From Clostridium omnivorum (GTDB lineage: Bacteria > Bacillota > Clostridia > Clostridiales > Clostridiaceae): DNA of 64,000 bases. A program made the translations under genes and the position numbers. The number at the start of each line of letters is the position of its first letter. Positions within the stretch are counted from its first letter, which is position 1. The notes under the pieces are model-generated. The model saw nothing but the letters and a program-made list of their open reading frames with translations. It ran no database searches and was not told the origin of the DNA. Location: the NCBI RefSeq assembly GCF_026012015.1, contig NZ_BRXR01000001.1, positions 213,501 to 277,500 on the forward strand. The letters run 5' to 3'. Of the stretch, positions 1 through 8,963 are shown in pieces.

Positions 1-31
1 ATATCAAGGCATTTTTTATTAATATTTTCAT
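1..31 (-). CDS. Start of a probable amidohydrolase (partial, runs off the left edge)
   Basis: An ATG at 29-31 (minus strand) follows an AAGGAG ribosome binding site at 39-44 with a 7-base gap. Only the first ten residues, MKILIKNALI, are inside the window. This hydrophobic beta-strand opening is typical of amidohydrolases of the hydantoinase, guanine deaminase and SsnA type, which are often encoded with molybdenum hydroxylases in clostridial purine clusters. It lies 37 bases after the last hydroxylase gene on the same strand, so it is probably in the same operon. Start codon and RBS are seen; the family is inferred from very little sequence. Confidence 0.45.
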   Translation of the reverse strand, partial: MKILIKNALI

Positions 32-68
32 TCTTATTCTCCTTAATATATTTTATTGCACTACATAT

Positions 69-902
69 TCAAATTATATCTAGTAATCTTAAAATAAGAT
101 TTTTACTTACTTCAAGCCTGTAATTCGCACTTGACCTTATGTCGCTTATAGGAGAAATGCTTTCTTCAATTATTTTTTGAACTTTTGTTAAATTATTTTT
201 ATTTAATTCTTTTCCTATTAGAAATTGTTCAGCCTTTTGTATTCTAATAACCTTTGGAGCCACTGCTCCATATGCAATCCTTATATCTTCTATGATATTT
301 TTACTAAGCTTAATTAAAACTCCAATGGAACTTATTGATATAACCATTGCATTTCTTAAACCAACTTTTTCAAAATAACAGTTAAAGGAGCTATATTTTT
401 TATCAAGAACTATATATTCAATAAATTCATTTGCCTTTAACTCAGTCCTTCCTACTCCACTTATAAAATCAATAATTTTAACTATTCTTTCTCCATTTAA
501 ACTTTTTAAAATTAGCTCAGCATCCAACAGTATCAATGCCAATATACCGTCTGAACTTGGGGATGCATTTTGTATATTGCCACCTAATGTAGCTCTATTT
601 CTTATCTGACTTGATCCTATAGTTTTTAAGGCCTTTACTAAAACTTTAAAATTATCATCCACCAATTTGTCTTCAATTATTGTACTTAAGCTTACATTAC
701 TTCCTATATAAACTTTGTTCTCTTTTTCAAAAACTTGCTTAATTTCCTGAACTTCATTTATATCTAATATAGGTTTGGGTTGAAGCTTCCCATTTCTTAA
801 TGCCACCATCACATCTGTGCATCCAGCAACTATTCTTCTCTTGTCATTATCTAAGTTTTCCAGTAGTTCACCAAAATTTTTTGCTACTATAATCTGCTCC
901 AT
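69..902 (-). CDS. Molybdenum hydroxylase FAD-binding subunit (set 2)
   Basis: 277 residues, the usual length for the CoxM/XdhB-type flavin subunit, which passes electrons between the 2Fe-2S subunit and the acceptor. FAD-contact motifs are visible: AGCTD near residue 27 (the family usually has AGGTD) and TLGGNIQNASPSSD near 105. The C-terminal half matches the CO dehydrogenase flavoprotein C-terminal domain. It starts 4 bases after the adjacent 2Fe-2S gene, so the two are translated together. It is the last complete gene of the leftward cluster. The family assignment is firm; the substrate of the complex is not known. Confidence 0.9.
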   Translation of the reverse strand: MEQIIVAKNFGELLENLDNDKRRIVAGCTDVMVALRNGKLQPKPILDINEVQEIKQVFEKENKVYIGSNVSLSTIIEDKLVDDNFKVLVKALKTIGSSQIRNRATLGGNIQNASPSSDGILALILLDAELILKSLNGERIVKIIDFISGVGRTELKANEFIEYIVLDKKYSSFNCYFEKVGLRNAMVISISSIGVLIKLSKNIIEDIRIAYGAVAPKVIRIQKAEQFLIGKELNKNNLTKVQKIIEESISPISDIRSSANYRLEVSKNLILRLLDII

Positions 903-906
903 ACCA

Positions 907-1377
907 TCACCTCTCCTCTTTCATACGTTTAGCCGCTAATTGTACAGCTTCAATTATTTTTACATATCCAGTGCACCTACAAAAGTTTCCCTCTAGATTC
1001 TTCTTTATTTCCTCAACTGTGGGACTCAAATTTCTATTTAAAAGTACTCTTGTAGACATAACCATTCCTGGAATACAATATCCACATTGTACAGCCCCCG
1101 CATCTACAAAAGCATTTTCTATTATTTCAAGCTCTTCCATTTGGTTTTTACCTTCTATTGTATACAATTCCTTATTGTCAGCTTGATAGGCATATAAAAG
1201 GCATGATGCTACATTCTTATTGTCCATAATTATAGTGCAGGCCCCACATTCGCCTTCTCCACACCCTTCTTTAGTACCAGTTAGCCCTAAATCCTCTCTA
1301 ATAACATCAAGTAATCTGTCATCATAGGAGACATCTACTTCTCGAGCTTCACCGTTTATTTTAAACTTAATTAGCAT
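907..1377 (-). CDS. Molybdenum hydroxylase 2Fe-2S subunit (set 2)
   Basis: About 156 residues with both expected clusters: a plant-type ferredoxin domain (GCGEGECGACT, then a Cys after the VAS turn) and a C-terminal all-helical domain (CGYCIPGM and CRCTGY). It relays electrons from the molybdenum cofactor to FAD. I chose the ATG at 1377 because GGGGTGAAGAGG lies just upstream; an upstream in-frame ATG at 1398 would put this ribosome site inside the gene. It sits between the other 2Fe-2S gene and the FAD gene of the same operon. Confidence 0.92.
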   Translation of the reverse strand: MLIKFKINGEAREVDVSYDDRLLDVIREDLGLTGTKEGCGEGECGACTIIMDNKNVASCLLYAYQADNKELYTIEGKNQMEELEIIENAFVDAGAVQCGYCIPGMVMSTRVLLNRNLSPTVEEIKKNLEGNFCRCTGYVKIIEAVQLAAKRMKEER

Positions 1378-1398
1378 CCTCTTCACCCCTTTGTTCAT

Positions 1399-1875
1399 CT
1401 ATAAATTTAAACTATGAGATATGTCCTCTAATATTAAGCTATCTACACTTTCAATTATTTGTCTATACCCCGTACATCTGCATAAGTTCCCATCTATAGC
1501 TCTAATAATCTCTTCTCTTGAAGGCTGTATGCTTTCATAGAGCAATCCTAGAATTGCCATTATCATTCCTGGGGTGCAGTATCCACACTGAACTGCACCA
1601 GCACTCATCATTCTTTCTTGAAGAGTCATTAGTACTTTATCATTTACACCTTCAATGGTAATAACCTCTAACCCTTCAATTTGACCTGTCATTACCATGC
1701 AAGAGTTTACTGCCTTATTATTTAATAGCACAGTGCATGCACCGCATTCACCAACTTCACAACCCTTTTTTACACTTGTGAGCCCCATATCGTCTCTTAA
1801 AAAATCGACTAAAGGCTTTGTTTTTATTACATTCCTTTCAATTTCTTCTCCGTTTAACTTAAATTTTATAGCCAA
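1399..1875 (-). CDS. Molybdenum hydroxylase 2Fe-2S subunit (set 1)
   Basis: About 158 residues with the two-cluster arrangement of XdhC/CoxS subunits: GCEVGECGACTVLLNN in the N-terminal ferredoxin domain, CGYCTPGM and CRCTGY in the C-terminal domain. The best start is a TTG at 1875, preceded by GGAGG at good spacing; a longer in-frame ATG at 1896 has no such site. It partly resembles the next gene (907-1377) but is clearly diverged, so the operon holds two independent 2Fe-2S subunits. The start begins 1 base after the end of the preceding FAD gene. Confidence 0.9.
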   Translation of the reverse strand: MAIKFKLNGEEIERNVIKTKPLVDFLRDDMGLTSVKKGCEVGECGACTVLLNNKAVNSCMVMTGQIEGLEVITIEGVNDKVLMTLQERMMSAGAVQCGYCTPGMIMAILGLLYESIQPSREEIIRAIDGNLCRCTGYRQIIESVDSLILEDISHSLNL

Positions 1876-1876
1876 G

Positions 1877-2713
1877 TTAATTCCTCCATTCTTCAAGTGT
1901 CTTTACAATTAGTCCTTTTAGTACTGATTCTTTATACTCTGTTGACCACCTTCTGCCGCTAAGCGACACTGCTTCTGCAGTTGAACACTCTGCAATAGCT
2001 TCAATAGCTTTTGAATCTAATCTTTCGCCCCTAAAATAACTTTCAGTATTCCAAAGCCTACCGTGCCTTGGCAGCATAGCTCCAGGGCAAATTCTTATAT
2101 CTTCAATGATTCCATTTCTTTCTTTAAGCGCTATTGCAAGTGTTAATCTAGATATAGCTAAAGATTTTCTTCTTCCTACTTTAATTAACTTCCATCTGTA
2201 TCCATCTATTGGTGTAACTTTAATAGATTTCAAAAGTTCATTTGAGTTTAAATCTAAACCTTTTGCTAAAAAAAAGTCTTTTAAAGCTATGCAACGTACC
2301 CCGTTAATGCTTTCAATATTAACTTTTGCATCATAGATTAATAGCGGAGGAATACTATCAGCACAAATTGCATTGTTCACTATATTTCCACCAATAGTAC
2401 CTCTATTTCTTATTAAAGTTGACCCAACTAAGCTACAAGCCTTACTTAACATTGGAAGCCATTTTTTTATCAGTTCATTTTTTTCAATTTCTGAATGGGT
2501 GCAGCAAGCTCCAATAGTAATTTCATTTTTCAGTTCTTCAATCTTTAAAAGTTCTTCAAGATTTGAAATATCAATGAAGGGCTCTGCATACTGTTTTCCC
2601 TTTCTTTTATCAACCATTAGATCAGTGCCACCAGCTATCAATGTGCATTGGTCCTTATTTATATAATCAAATACTTCAACTAACCCTTTAGGCTTTACAA
2701 ACATTGTATCCAT
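1877..2713 (-). CDS. Molybdenum hydroxylase FAD-binding subunit (set 1)
   Basis: 278 residues of the CoxM/XdhB type with canonical flavin motifs AGGTDLMVDKRKGK near residue 28 and TIGGNIVNNAICAD near 107. Its start overlaps the end of the upstream molybdopterin gene by 26 bases, so translational coupling is likely; an alternative ATG lies three codons inside. It differs from the second FAD subunit (69-902), which has AGCTD, so the two are old paralogues and not a recent copy. Confidence 0.9.
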   Translation of the reverse strand: MDTMFVKPKGLVEVFDYINKDQCTLIAGGTDLMVDKRKGKQYAEPFIDISNLEELLKIEELKNEITIGACCTHSEIEKNELIKKWLPMLSKACSLVGSTLIRNRGTIGGNIVNNAICADSIPPLLIYDAKVNIESINGVRCIALKDFFLAKGLDLNSNELLKSIKVTPIDGYRWKLIKVGRRKSLAISRLTLAIALKERNGIIEDIRICPGAMLPRHGRLWNTESYFRGERLDSKAIEAIAECSTAEAVSLSGRRWSTEYKESVLKGLIVKTLEEWRN

Positions 2714-4943
2714 GCTTACTCAACTCCTTACCAAGCACTATTTTTTCTAGACTAAACGGAAGATCAGTAATTCTCTTACCAGTTGCAAACCTTATAGCAT
2801 TTCCAATGCATGCTGGCACCGGCGTTAACACTGGTTCACCAGTGCCTTTAGCTCCAAATGGCCCAAGCCTATCTATACTTTCCACGGCTTCACTATAAAT
2901 CTCTGGCACATCCTGAGAGGTAGGAATTAAATATCCATCAAAATTATTGTTTTCTATCACACCATTGCTAATTTCCAGGTCCTCCATAAGTGCATAGCCA
3001 ATTCCTGTTGCAACACCACCATTAATTTGTCCCCTTAAAGCTACTGGATTCAGTATTTTACCTATATCATGTATAGCAAAGTATTTATCTACAGCAGTCA
3101 TACCAGTAACTAAATCTACAGTTAAATAGCATACATGTGCTCCATAATGATAGGAAACATATGGTATTCCAAGCCCAGTATGTTCATTCCAATCAATCTT
3201 AGGCATATCAAATCTCCCATATGCTCTTACTTCCTTTTTGTCACTTAAAAGCTTGCAGAACTCTAAAAGCGAAGTAAGAAGTTTTTTATTATTATAAAAG
3301 CTCCCATCTTCATAATTAACTTTCTGAATCTCAATACCAAAGTAAGCACTAACTTCAGCTTTAAGAAAGTTAATAAAGTTGTTGCATGCCACTTCAACAG
3401 CCTTACCACCAACAGTTGATCCTCTTGATGCAACTGTTGGGCCGGAGTTTAATATTTTAAAAGTATCATAATTATTAACTTCAATATTATTAGAAGACAG
3501 CTGTAATACTTCACTTGCTATTTGGGAAAATATAGTTCTTGAACCTTGTCCAAGTTCAGAAATTCCACATGTAACAAGTAATTTTTTAGTATCTCTAAGA
3601 AAATGAACTTCTGACTGTGCAAAATCCTCACCTTCAGCTCCTAAGCTTATACCATGATAGCCTAATGCTACACCAATGCCTTTTTTCACATATTTATTTT
3701 GTAAATTAAAGCTCCTAAATTCTTTTTTCTTTTCATCCCACTGTGAAACCTCTCTAATCCTTTTCAATATATACTCAATTGATGGCTCCCAATCGATTGT
3801 TTGATTAGTTGGTGTAGTCTTTCCCTTTCTCCACACATTCTTGAGCCTTAATTCAATAGGATCCATATTGAGCTTGTAGGACATTTCATCTATTATAGTG
3901 TCATAAAAATAGCAGGCCTGCAGTCCTCCAAAGCCTCTAAAAGCACCACAATATACGTTATTTGTGTAATAAACCTCATTCTCTATATCAGTCCAATCAT
4001 ATACATAAGGCCCTCCAGAATGTGTGGTGTTTCTGTACTGAACGAAATTACTAACAGAAGCATAGGCACCTCCGTCCATTCTATTTCTGACCTCAATGCC
4101 ATTAAATTCTCCTTCTTTGCTTGAAACTAATGTAATCTTACTTTTTATGGGATGTCTTTTATAACTTGAAATAATGGACTCCTCTCTAGTAGCTACATAT
4201 TTGCATGGTCTTCCTGTCTTGAAGGTACCAAGTGATACAAAGCCACAAGCTTCATATACTACATCATCTTTTCCCCCAAATGCTCCTCCAACTGTACTTT
4301 GAATTACTCTTACCTTTTCAGTAGATAAATTTAAAATCTTAGCAACTATATCCCTAGCTGTAAGTGGGCTTTGCATAGGAGCTCTAATCACCAATATGTC
4401 ACCCTCATAAGAGCTTACTGCCCCCTCTGGCTCTATATACATATGTTCCTGATGCTTAGTACTAAGCTCCATACTTAAAACTACATCATCACTTTTCATG
4501 CTCTTTTTCTCAATATTCTTTTTAACAACTAGTCTATTTAATAACTTTTCAGATTTATCTACATCGTAAACTGGATTAAGTTCTTCATAGTATACTTTAA
4601 CGAGCCCTGCTGCTCTATCAGCAATTTTCTTATTTTCAGCACATACGATAGCAATCGCATCTCCAATATATCTTACTGTTCCATTTGATAAAATTTGATT
4701 GTCGCATACTGGAAATCCATAGCTGTTATCTCCACAAAAATCATTTGCTGTATAAATACCAATTACCCCTTGAATTTCTGCTTCTTTAATATCAATAGAC
4801 TTTATATTTCCATATGGAATGCTGCTTCTAACAACAGATATATAGAGCATATTATCCATAAAAATATCATCTACGTACTCAGCTTTACCTGTTATTTTTT
4901 CATAGCCATCAACTCTGTCATAGTTCTTTCCTACATATTTCAT
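2688..4943 (-). CDS. Molybdenum hydroxylase large (molybdopterin) subunit, paralogue 2
   Basis: About 751 residues with the a/b hammerhead domain followed by the molybdopterin-binding domains of the xanthine dehydrogenase family. Visible signatures are GGAFGGKDD near residue 220, GAFRGFGG near 325, ELGQGSRT near 455 and GTGEP near 710, whose Glu is the expected catalytic base. The AYXCSFR loop of CO dehydrogenase is absent, so a purine or N-heterocycle hydroxylase is more likely. Start chosen at the ATG at 4943 behind GAAGGAG; a longer frame begins with GTG at 4979. It lies directly after the other large subunit gene. Confidence 0.9.
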   Translation of the reverse strand: MKYVGKNYDRVDGYEKITGKAEYVDDIFMDNMLYISVVRSSIPYGNIKSIDIKEAEIQGVIGIYTANDFCGDNSYGFPVCDNQILSNGTVRYIGDAIAIVCAENKKIADRAAGLVKVYYEELNPVYDVDKSEKLLNRLVVKKNIEKKSMKSDDVVLSMELSTKHQEHMYIEPEGAVSSYEGDILVIRAPMQSPLTARDIVAKILNLSTEKVRVIQSTVGGAFGGKDDVVYEACGFVSLGTFKTGRPCKYVATREESIISSYKRHPIKSKITLVSSKEGEFNGIEVRNRMDGGAYASVSNFVQYRNTTHSGGPYVYDWTDIENEVYYTNNVYCGAFRGFGGLQACYFYDTIIDEMSYKLNMDPIELRLKNVWRKGKTTPTNQTIDWEPSIEYILKRIREVSQWDEKKKEFRSFNLQNKYVKKGIGVALGYHGISLGAEGEDFAQSEVHFLRDTKKLLVTCGISELGQGSRTIFSQIASEVLQLSSNNIEVNNYDTFKILNSGPTVASRGSTVGGKAVEVACNNFINFLKAEVSAYFGIEIQKVNYEDGSFYNNKKLLTSLLEFCKLLSDKKEVRAYGRFDMPKIDWNEHTGLGIPYVSYHYGAHVCYLTVDLVTGMTAVDKYFAIHDIGKILNPVALRGQINGGVATGIGYALMEDLEISNGVIENNNFDGYLIPTSQDVPEIYSEAVESIDRLGPFGAKGTGEPVLTPVPACIGNAIRFATGKRITDLPFSLEKIVLGKELSKHGYNVCKA

Positions 4944-4972
4944 ACTTTTTTCTCCTTCCTCGCTGATTCCAC

Positions 4973-7219
4973 CTACCACTGATTATTTTCTCTAAGTAAA
5001 ATTTTTTCCGCGGTAATTGGCAAGCTATAACTTCTATAGCCCACAGCATTATATATAGCATTTGATAAAGCTGGAGCTGGAGCATCTATACTTATCTCTC
5101 CTACACCTTTCATTCCAAAGGCTCCTGTAGTCTCATAGGGTTCTACATGAAGGCATTCTATTTCTGGAACATCTAAAATGCTTGGAATTATATAAGTAGA
5201 TAGCTTATTATTTAATACTTTTGAATTTTCTAGCTTTAATCCTTCAAAAAGTGCATATCCTATTCCTTGAGCCGCACCTCCATGTATTTGACCTTGAAGA
5301 GATTGAGGATTTATTACTTTACCACATTCTGTTGCAGTTATATATTTTAATATGGCAACGCTTCCAGTTATCATATCAACTTCTACTAGGGCCATATGTG
5401 CTGAATGAGAATATATTATATGCGGAAGTCCATGTCCTATTTCGTGCCTGTCTTTTGCTATTGGATTATCAGCATAGCAAATAGCCATTCTTTTTGTGCT
5501 ATCCATTAATTCATATACTTTTTCAAAGGAAACCTCTCCACTGTTCCCAATAATACTGCCATTACTTAAAATTAAATTTTCTATATTTTCTTTAAGAAAA
5601 ATAGCAGCAGCCTCTAGCATATTTTCCTTTAAAATCTTTGAAGCTCCTTCTAATGCTTTAGCATAAATATAAGTGGTTCTTGAGGCAGATGCTGGACCGG
5701 AATCTAAAGTAAATTTAGAATCAGGGGTTGTATAACTAATCTTTGATCTATCTAAATTAAACAGTTCGGCGGCTATTTGTACATTTGCTGTAGTATTACC
5801 TTGCCCCATATCTGAAATGCCCCCATATACAATCAATGTACCATTTTCCTTAAGCTCCAGCTTCGCCTGAGCATAATCAGGAATATTAACTCCAAGCCCC
5901 CCGCCTTGATATGCTACAGCAATACCTAGTCCTCTCTTTTTGTTTTCCGAATTTGTCTTTAAATATTCTTTTTTATTTTTATACAAATCCGTATTCTCTA
6001 AAGCCTGTAAGCATTCTTTTAATCCGGTGCTATATATAAATGTATGTCCGATGCATGAGGTATCCCATTGATGAATAACATTTTTCTTTCTTATATCAAG
6101 TGTAGTTATATTTAGTTTTTCGGCAATTATATCCATTTGCGACTCAAAAGCAAAAGTAACCTGAGGCACACCAAATCCTCTGAACGCACCACCTATAGGA
6201 TTATTTGTGTATACCGCATAACCATTTACTCTTGTGTTCTCAATTTTATATGGACCTGCAAAGTGCTCAACAGCCAGATTAAGTACTTCTGCTCCTAGAC
6301 TTGCGTAAGCTCCTTTGTCAAAATATAGCTCAGCCTCACAGCCTGTAATAGTACCATCACTTTTAGCAGCAGTTTTATATTTCATAAATGCAGCATGTCT
6401 ATGATAACTTGAATTTATGGATTCTGACCTTTCCAAAAAAATTCGTACTGGCCTTCTAAGCTTAATAACCGCCAGAGCGATTAAGAGCTGAATAGTTATT
6501 CCATCTTTTCTCCCAAACCCACCACCAAAAAACGGTGCAGCAACTCTTATTTGATCCTTAGGAATATCCAGTGCGTAGGATATTTCATCTATATCCCTAT
6601 AAATAGTCTGAGTTCCAGCCCAAATTGCTAGTTTACCATCTTCATCAATCTTTCCAAATCCAGCTTCTGTTTCTAATGGCATATGATCTTGAAAAGGTAC
6701 GTAATACTTATTTTCAATTACAATATCCGCTTCTTTAAACGCTCTTTCTACATCTCCTTTAGTAACTTCTATCTTGTGAAGAAGGTTACCATTTTCATGT
6801 ATTAATGGAGCATTTTCTTTTAGCCCTTCAAAGGGAGTTGTAACAACTGTAAGCATTTCATATTGTATGCTTATATTTTTGATAGCTTCTTCAACAGCTC
6901 TTTTACTTTCTCCAACTACCAAACATATTGGATCACCAATACATCTTACTTTTTTTTCGACAAGTATTTCCTGATCCTTGTGTACAATACCATACCTATT
7001 TCTTCCAGGTATATCTTTAGCTGTAAAAATAGCAATTACACCCTTCACTGCCTTTGCCCTATCGAGGTCTATTTTTAAAATATTACCATGAGGCACTTCA
7101 GATCTTTTTACTCCAAGAATTAAAGTATCACTTTCCCTAATATCAGATGGATACTTATGAGTGCCTTCTGCTTTAAGCTTTCCCTCAGCTCGATTAAATT
7201 CTTTTCCTACATACTTCAT
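4973..7219 (-). CDS. Molybdenum hydroxylase large (molybdopterin) subunit, paralogue 1
   Basis: 748 residues, first gene of the leftward operon, starting at an ATG behind GGAGGAG. Family motifs are GGGFGRKDG (the companion has GGAFGGKDD), GAFRGFG, DMGQGN and GVGEI with the catalytic Glu. The differences around the cofactor pocket (FGRK against FGGK, GVGEI against GTGEP) suggest that the two large subunits act on different substrates. No CO dehydrogenase signature is present. Substrate is unknown; purine, nicotinate or another heterocycle are possible. Confidence 0.9.
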   Translation of the reverse strand: MKYVGKEFNRAEGKLKAEGTHKYPSDIRESDTLILGVKRSEVPHGNILKIDLDRAKAVKGVIAIFTAKDIPGRNRYGIVHKDQEILVEKKVRCIGDPICLVVGESKRAVEEAIKNISIQYEMLTVVTTPFEGLKENAPLIHENGNLLHKIEVTKGDVERAFKEADIVIENKYYVPFQDHMPLETEAGFGKIDEDGKLAIWAGTQTIYRDIDEISYALDIPKDQIRVAAPFFGGGFGRKDGITIQLLIALAVIKLRRPVRIFLERSESINSSYHRHAAFMKYKTAAKSDGTITGCEAELYFDKGAYASLGAEVLNLAVEHFAGPYKIENTRVNGYAVYTNNPIGGAFRGFGVPQVTFAFESQMDIIAEKLNITTLDIRKKNVIHQWDTSCIGHTFIYSTGLKECLQALENTDLYKNKKEYLKTNSENKKRGLGIAVAYQGGGLGVNIPDYAQAKLELKENGTLIVYGGISDMGQGNTTANVQIAAELFNLDRSKISYTTPDSKFTLDSGPASASRTTYIYAKALEGASKILKENMLEAAAIFLKENIENLILSNGSIIGNSGEVSFEKVYELMDSTKRMAICYADNPIAKDRHEIGHGLPHIIYSHSAHMALVEVDMITGSVAILKYITATECGKVINPQSLQGQIHGGAAQGIGYALFEGLKLENSKVLNNKLSTYIIPSILDVPEIECLHVEPYETTGAFGMKGVGEISIDAPAPALSNAIYNAVGYRSYSLPITAEKILLRENNQW

Positions 7220-7324
7220 TATTTCTCCTCCACTGCTTGGATTTTAAAAATAGAGCTAATATATACTTCTTTGCTTAATTTATATTAGTCTTAAGAAAAT
7301 ATATTACTAAATTTATTTGCATAA

Positions 7325-7361
7325 TAAAAAAAGCTGTGATGCATCATTAATGCTTCACAAC
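7325..7361 (-). terminator. Rho-independent terminator
   Basis: On the minus strand an interrupted hairpin (arms about 7333-7344 and 7350-7361) is followed by TTTTTTTATT. It overlaps the end of the exonuclease gene at 7355 and closes the two-gene HAD/exonuclease unit. Confidence 0.7.
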
Positions 7362-8029
7362 TTTTCCACTAGATCAATATTTTCTTTTAGCACCTTATTC
7401 CAATTCAAAAATATATGAAAAAGATTTACTACATCTTGTTCATTATACAAGAGAATTTTCTCCTTTTTTTCTTCTGGCATTCTTTTAAAATATTCTTTAT
7501 CCTTTACAATCTTATTAAAAGTTTTAGCTAGATTAGAACCACTTATTAGTTCTCCTTCTCTTTCTATCCCAAATTCTTTTTCTAATGCTTTTAATCCAAT
7601 ACACTTTTTTGTAATCTTCTCATATTCCTTTTGTAAATCAATTCCTACATAGTAATCATCAAAATTTAAATCAATATCATACTTTTTAATTAAATAATTA
7701 ATTACCGTAAAATCGTTATTCCCGGAAAATGTAACAATATACTTTTTTTCATTTTTAATAGCCATTTCTTTAAAATATTTTTCAGCAAGCTTTAAAATTT
7801 CTAAGGCATCTGTACCATTTTCAATCATATATTGAGTAACTTTAATCGTACTATTCTTTTCCTCAAAATAACAGCATCCAAAAACTCCTATACATACTGG
7901 TTTTTTATAAACATAATGCTCTAAATCAAAAAAAATAGCCTTTTTATAAATATTTATATCTAAATCTGCTTTTAATGCGTTAGAAGAATCTGTATTTTCA
8001 ATTTTTATATCGTTGTATCTAATTATCAC
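7355..8029 (-). CDS. DEDD-type exonuclease, RNase_H_2/YprB-like (paralogue 1)
   Basis: 224 residues with the layout of a DnaQ-like 3'-5' exonuclease: FDLE near residue 34 for ExoI (Asp and Glu metal ligands), FSGNND near 102 for ExoII and YNEQDVVNL near 195 for ExoIII. The ending resembles the YNYEDVLNL-type motif of clostridial RNase_H_2 proteins. It begins 14 bases after the HAD phosphatase gene on the same strand, so they are probably cotranscribed. Motif spacing supports a nuclease; the nucleic acid substrate cannot be read from the sequence. A second family member is at 18147-18944. Confidence 0.7.
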   Translation of the reverse strand: MIIRYNDIKIENTDSSNALKADLDINIYKKAIFFDLEHYVYKKPVCIGVFGCCYFEEKNSTIKVTQYMIENGTDALEILKLAEKYFKEMAIKNEKKYIVTFSGNNDFTVINYLIKKYDIDLNFDDYYVGIDLQKEYEKITKKCIGLKALEKEFGIEREGELISGSNLAKTFNKIVKDKEYFKRMPEEKKEKILLYNEQDVVNLFHIFLNWNKVLKENIDLVEKL

Positions 8030-8043
8030 TGTACCACTCTTTT

Positions 8044-8772
8044 CTAATCAATATGAATACAATCAGAAGTTAGCTTATATATTACATCCTTACGTTCTAC
8101 AATTATATTTGTTTTATTTCGAGCCGTTTCATTGGACATGACCTTTTGTAACAATTCTTTAGTAGGATTAACACAAATGGGATTCCCTACAAGTTCAAAC
8201 ATTGAATAATCTCCAGAAGTGTCACCATAAGCATAGCAATATTCTAAATCTAATTTATACTTTTCTGCAAATTTTAATACTGAATTTCGTTTACTACTGC
8301 TATCCCACATTGGAATAACCTCTCCAGTATATACCATATCCTTATTCATTTTGTAAATAGCACCCTCATAATCATGAAAACCATGCTTAAGAGCCATTTC
8401 CCTTACCAATTCTAACGGACTTCCAGATATAGTAATTATCTTGTGTCCCTGCTCTTTATGCCAACGTATTCTATCCCTTGTAAAAGTATATACTCTATCT
8501 CCCTTTTGTGCTACTACATTTTTTGCAATAAATTCAACTTGTGAGCTATGGAGGCCTTTAATTGCTTCAATATATATATCAGCCATCTTTAACAAATAAT
8601 TGTCATAGTTTCCCTGTCTCTTATCCCACCTTTGATATTCTGGTCTCACTTCATTATACCAGCGTTCAGGTTCAATTATCTCATATTTTACTAATTTTTT
8701 AAATATTTCTGCTATAAGTCCTTCTCTATATAGAGTTCCATCAATATCAAAAAAAGCTCCTATATTGTCCAT
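8044..8772 (-). CDS. HAD-superfamily phosphatase (IB, SerB-like)
   Basis: 242 residues with the HAD motifs in order: FDIDGTLY at residues 8-15 (nucleophile and acid/base Asp), SGSPLELV near 137 and YGDTSGDYSMF near 187. The helical cap between motifs 1 and 2 is the subclass IB type seen in phosphoserine-phosphatase-like enzymes. It is the first gene of a two-gene leftward unit with the exonuclease at 7355. Substrate unknown; serine phosphate or a phospholipid head group are both known for relatives. Confidence 0.85.
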   Translation of the reverse strand: MDNIGAFFDIDGTLYREGLIAEIFKKLVKYEIIEPERWYNEVRPEYQRWDKRQGNYDNYLLKMADIYIEAIKGLHSSQVEFIAKNVVAQKGDRVYTFTRDRIRWHKEQGHKIITISGSPLELVREMALKHGFHDYEGAIYKMNKDMVYTGEVIPMWDSSSKRNSVLKFAEKYKLDLEYCYAYGDTSGDYSMFELVGNPICVNPTKELLQKVMSNETARNKTNIIVERKDVIYKLTSDCIHID

Positions 8773-8931
8773 TGTACCCTCCTTCTATATATATCTTTAA
8801 TACTATAATATTAGATTTATCTGTTAATGCCCATTGTTTCTATAATTCATTATAACCATTTTTGTTGAATCTTTGTAATATTTTTTGCATATCTTGTAAT
8901 CTGCGCTTTTAGGAAATCCATAAAATAGCAA

Positions 8932-8958
8932 CAAGGTCTAGATTAATTCTAGACCTTG
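8932..8958 (-). terminator. Probable terminator of metNIQ
   Basis: A perfect 11-bp hairpin (arms 8932-8942 and 8948-8958) lies 6 bases beyond the metQ stop. The downstream minus-strand tract is only moderately U-rich (GCTATTTTAT). Confidence 0.7.
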
Positions 8959-8963
8959 ACCTA

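Noticed and set aside
5221..5484. Plus-strand frame of 87 codons within the molybdenum hydroxylase gene
   Set aside because: Antisense shadow of a gene with strong family motifs; no RBS or domain. The same applies to the other antisense frames within pflB, argS, feoB, lepB, the HEAT gene and the GH-like gene.
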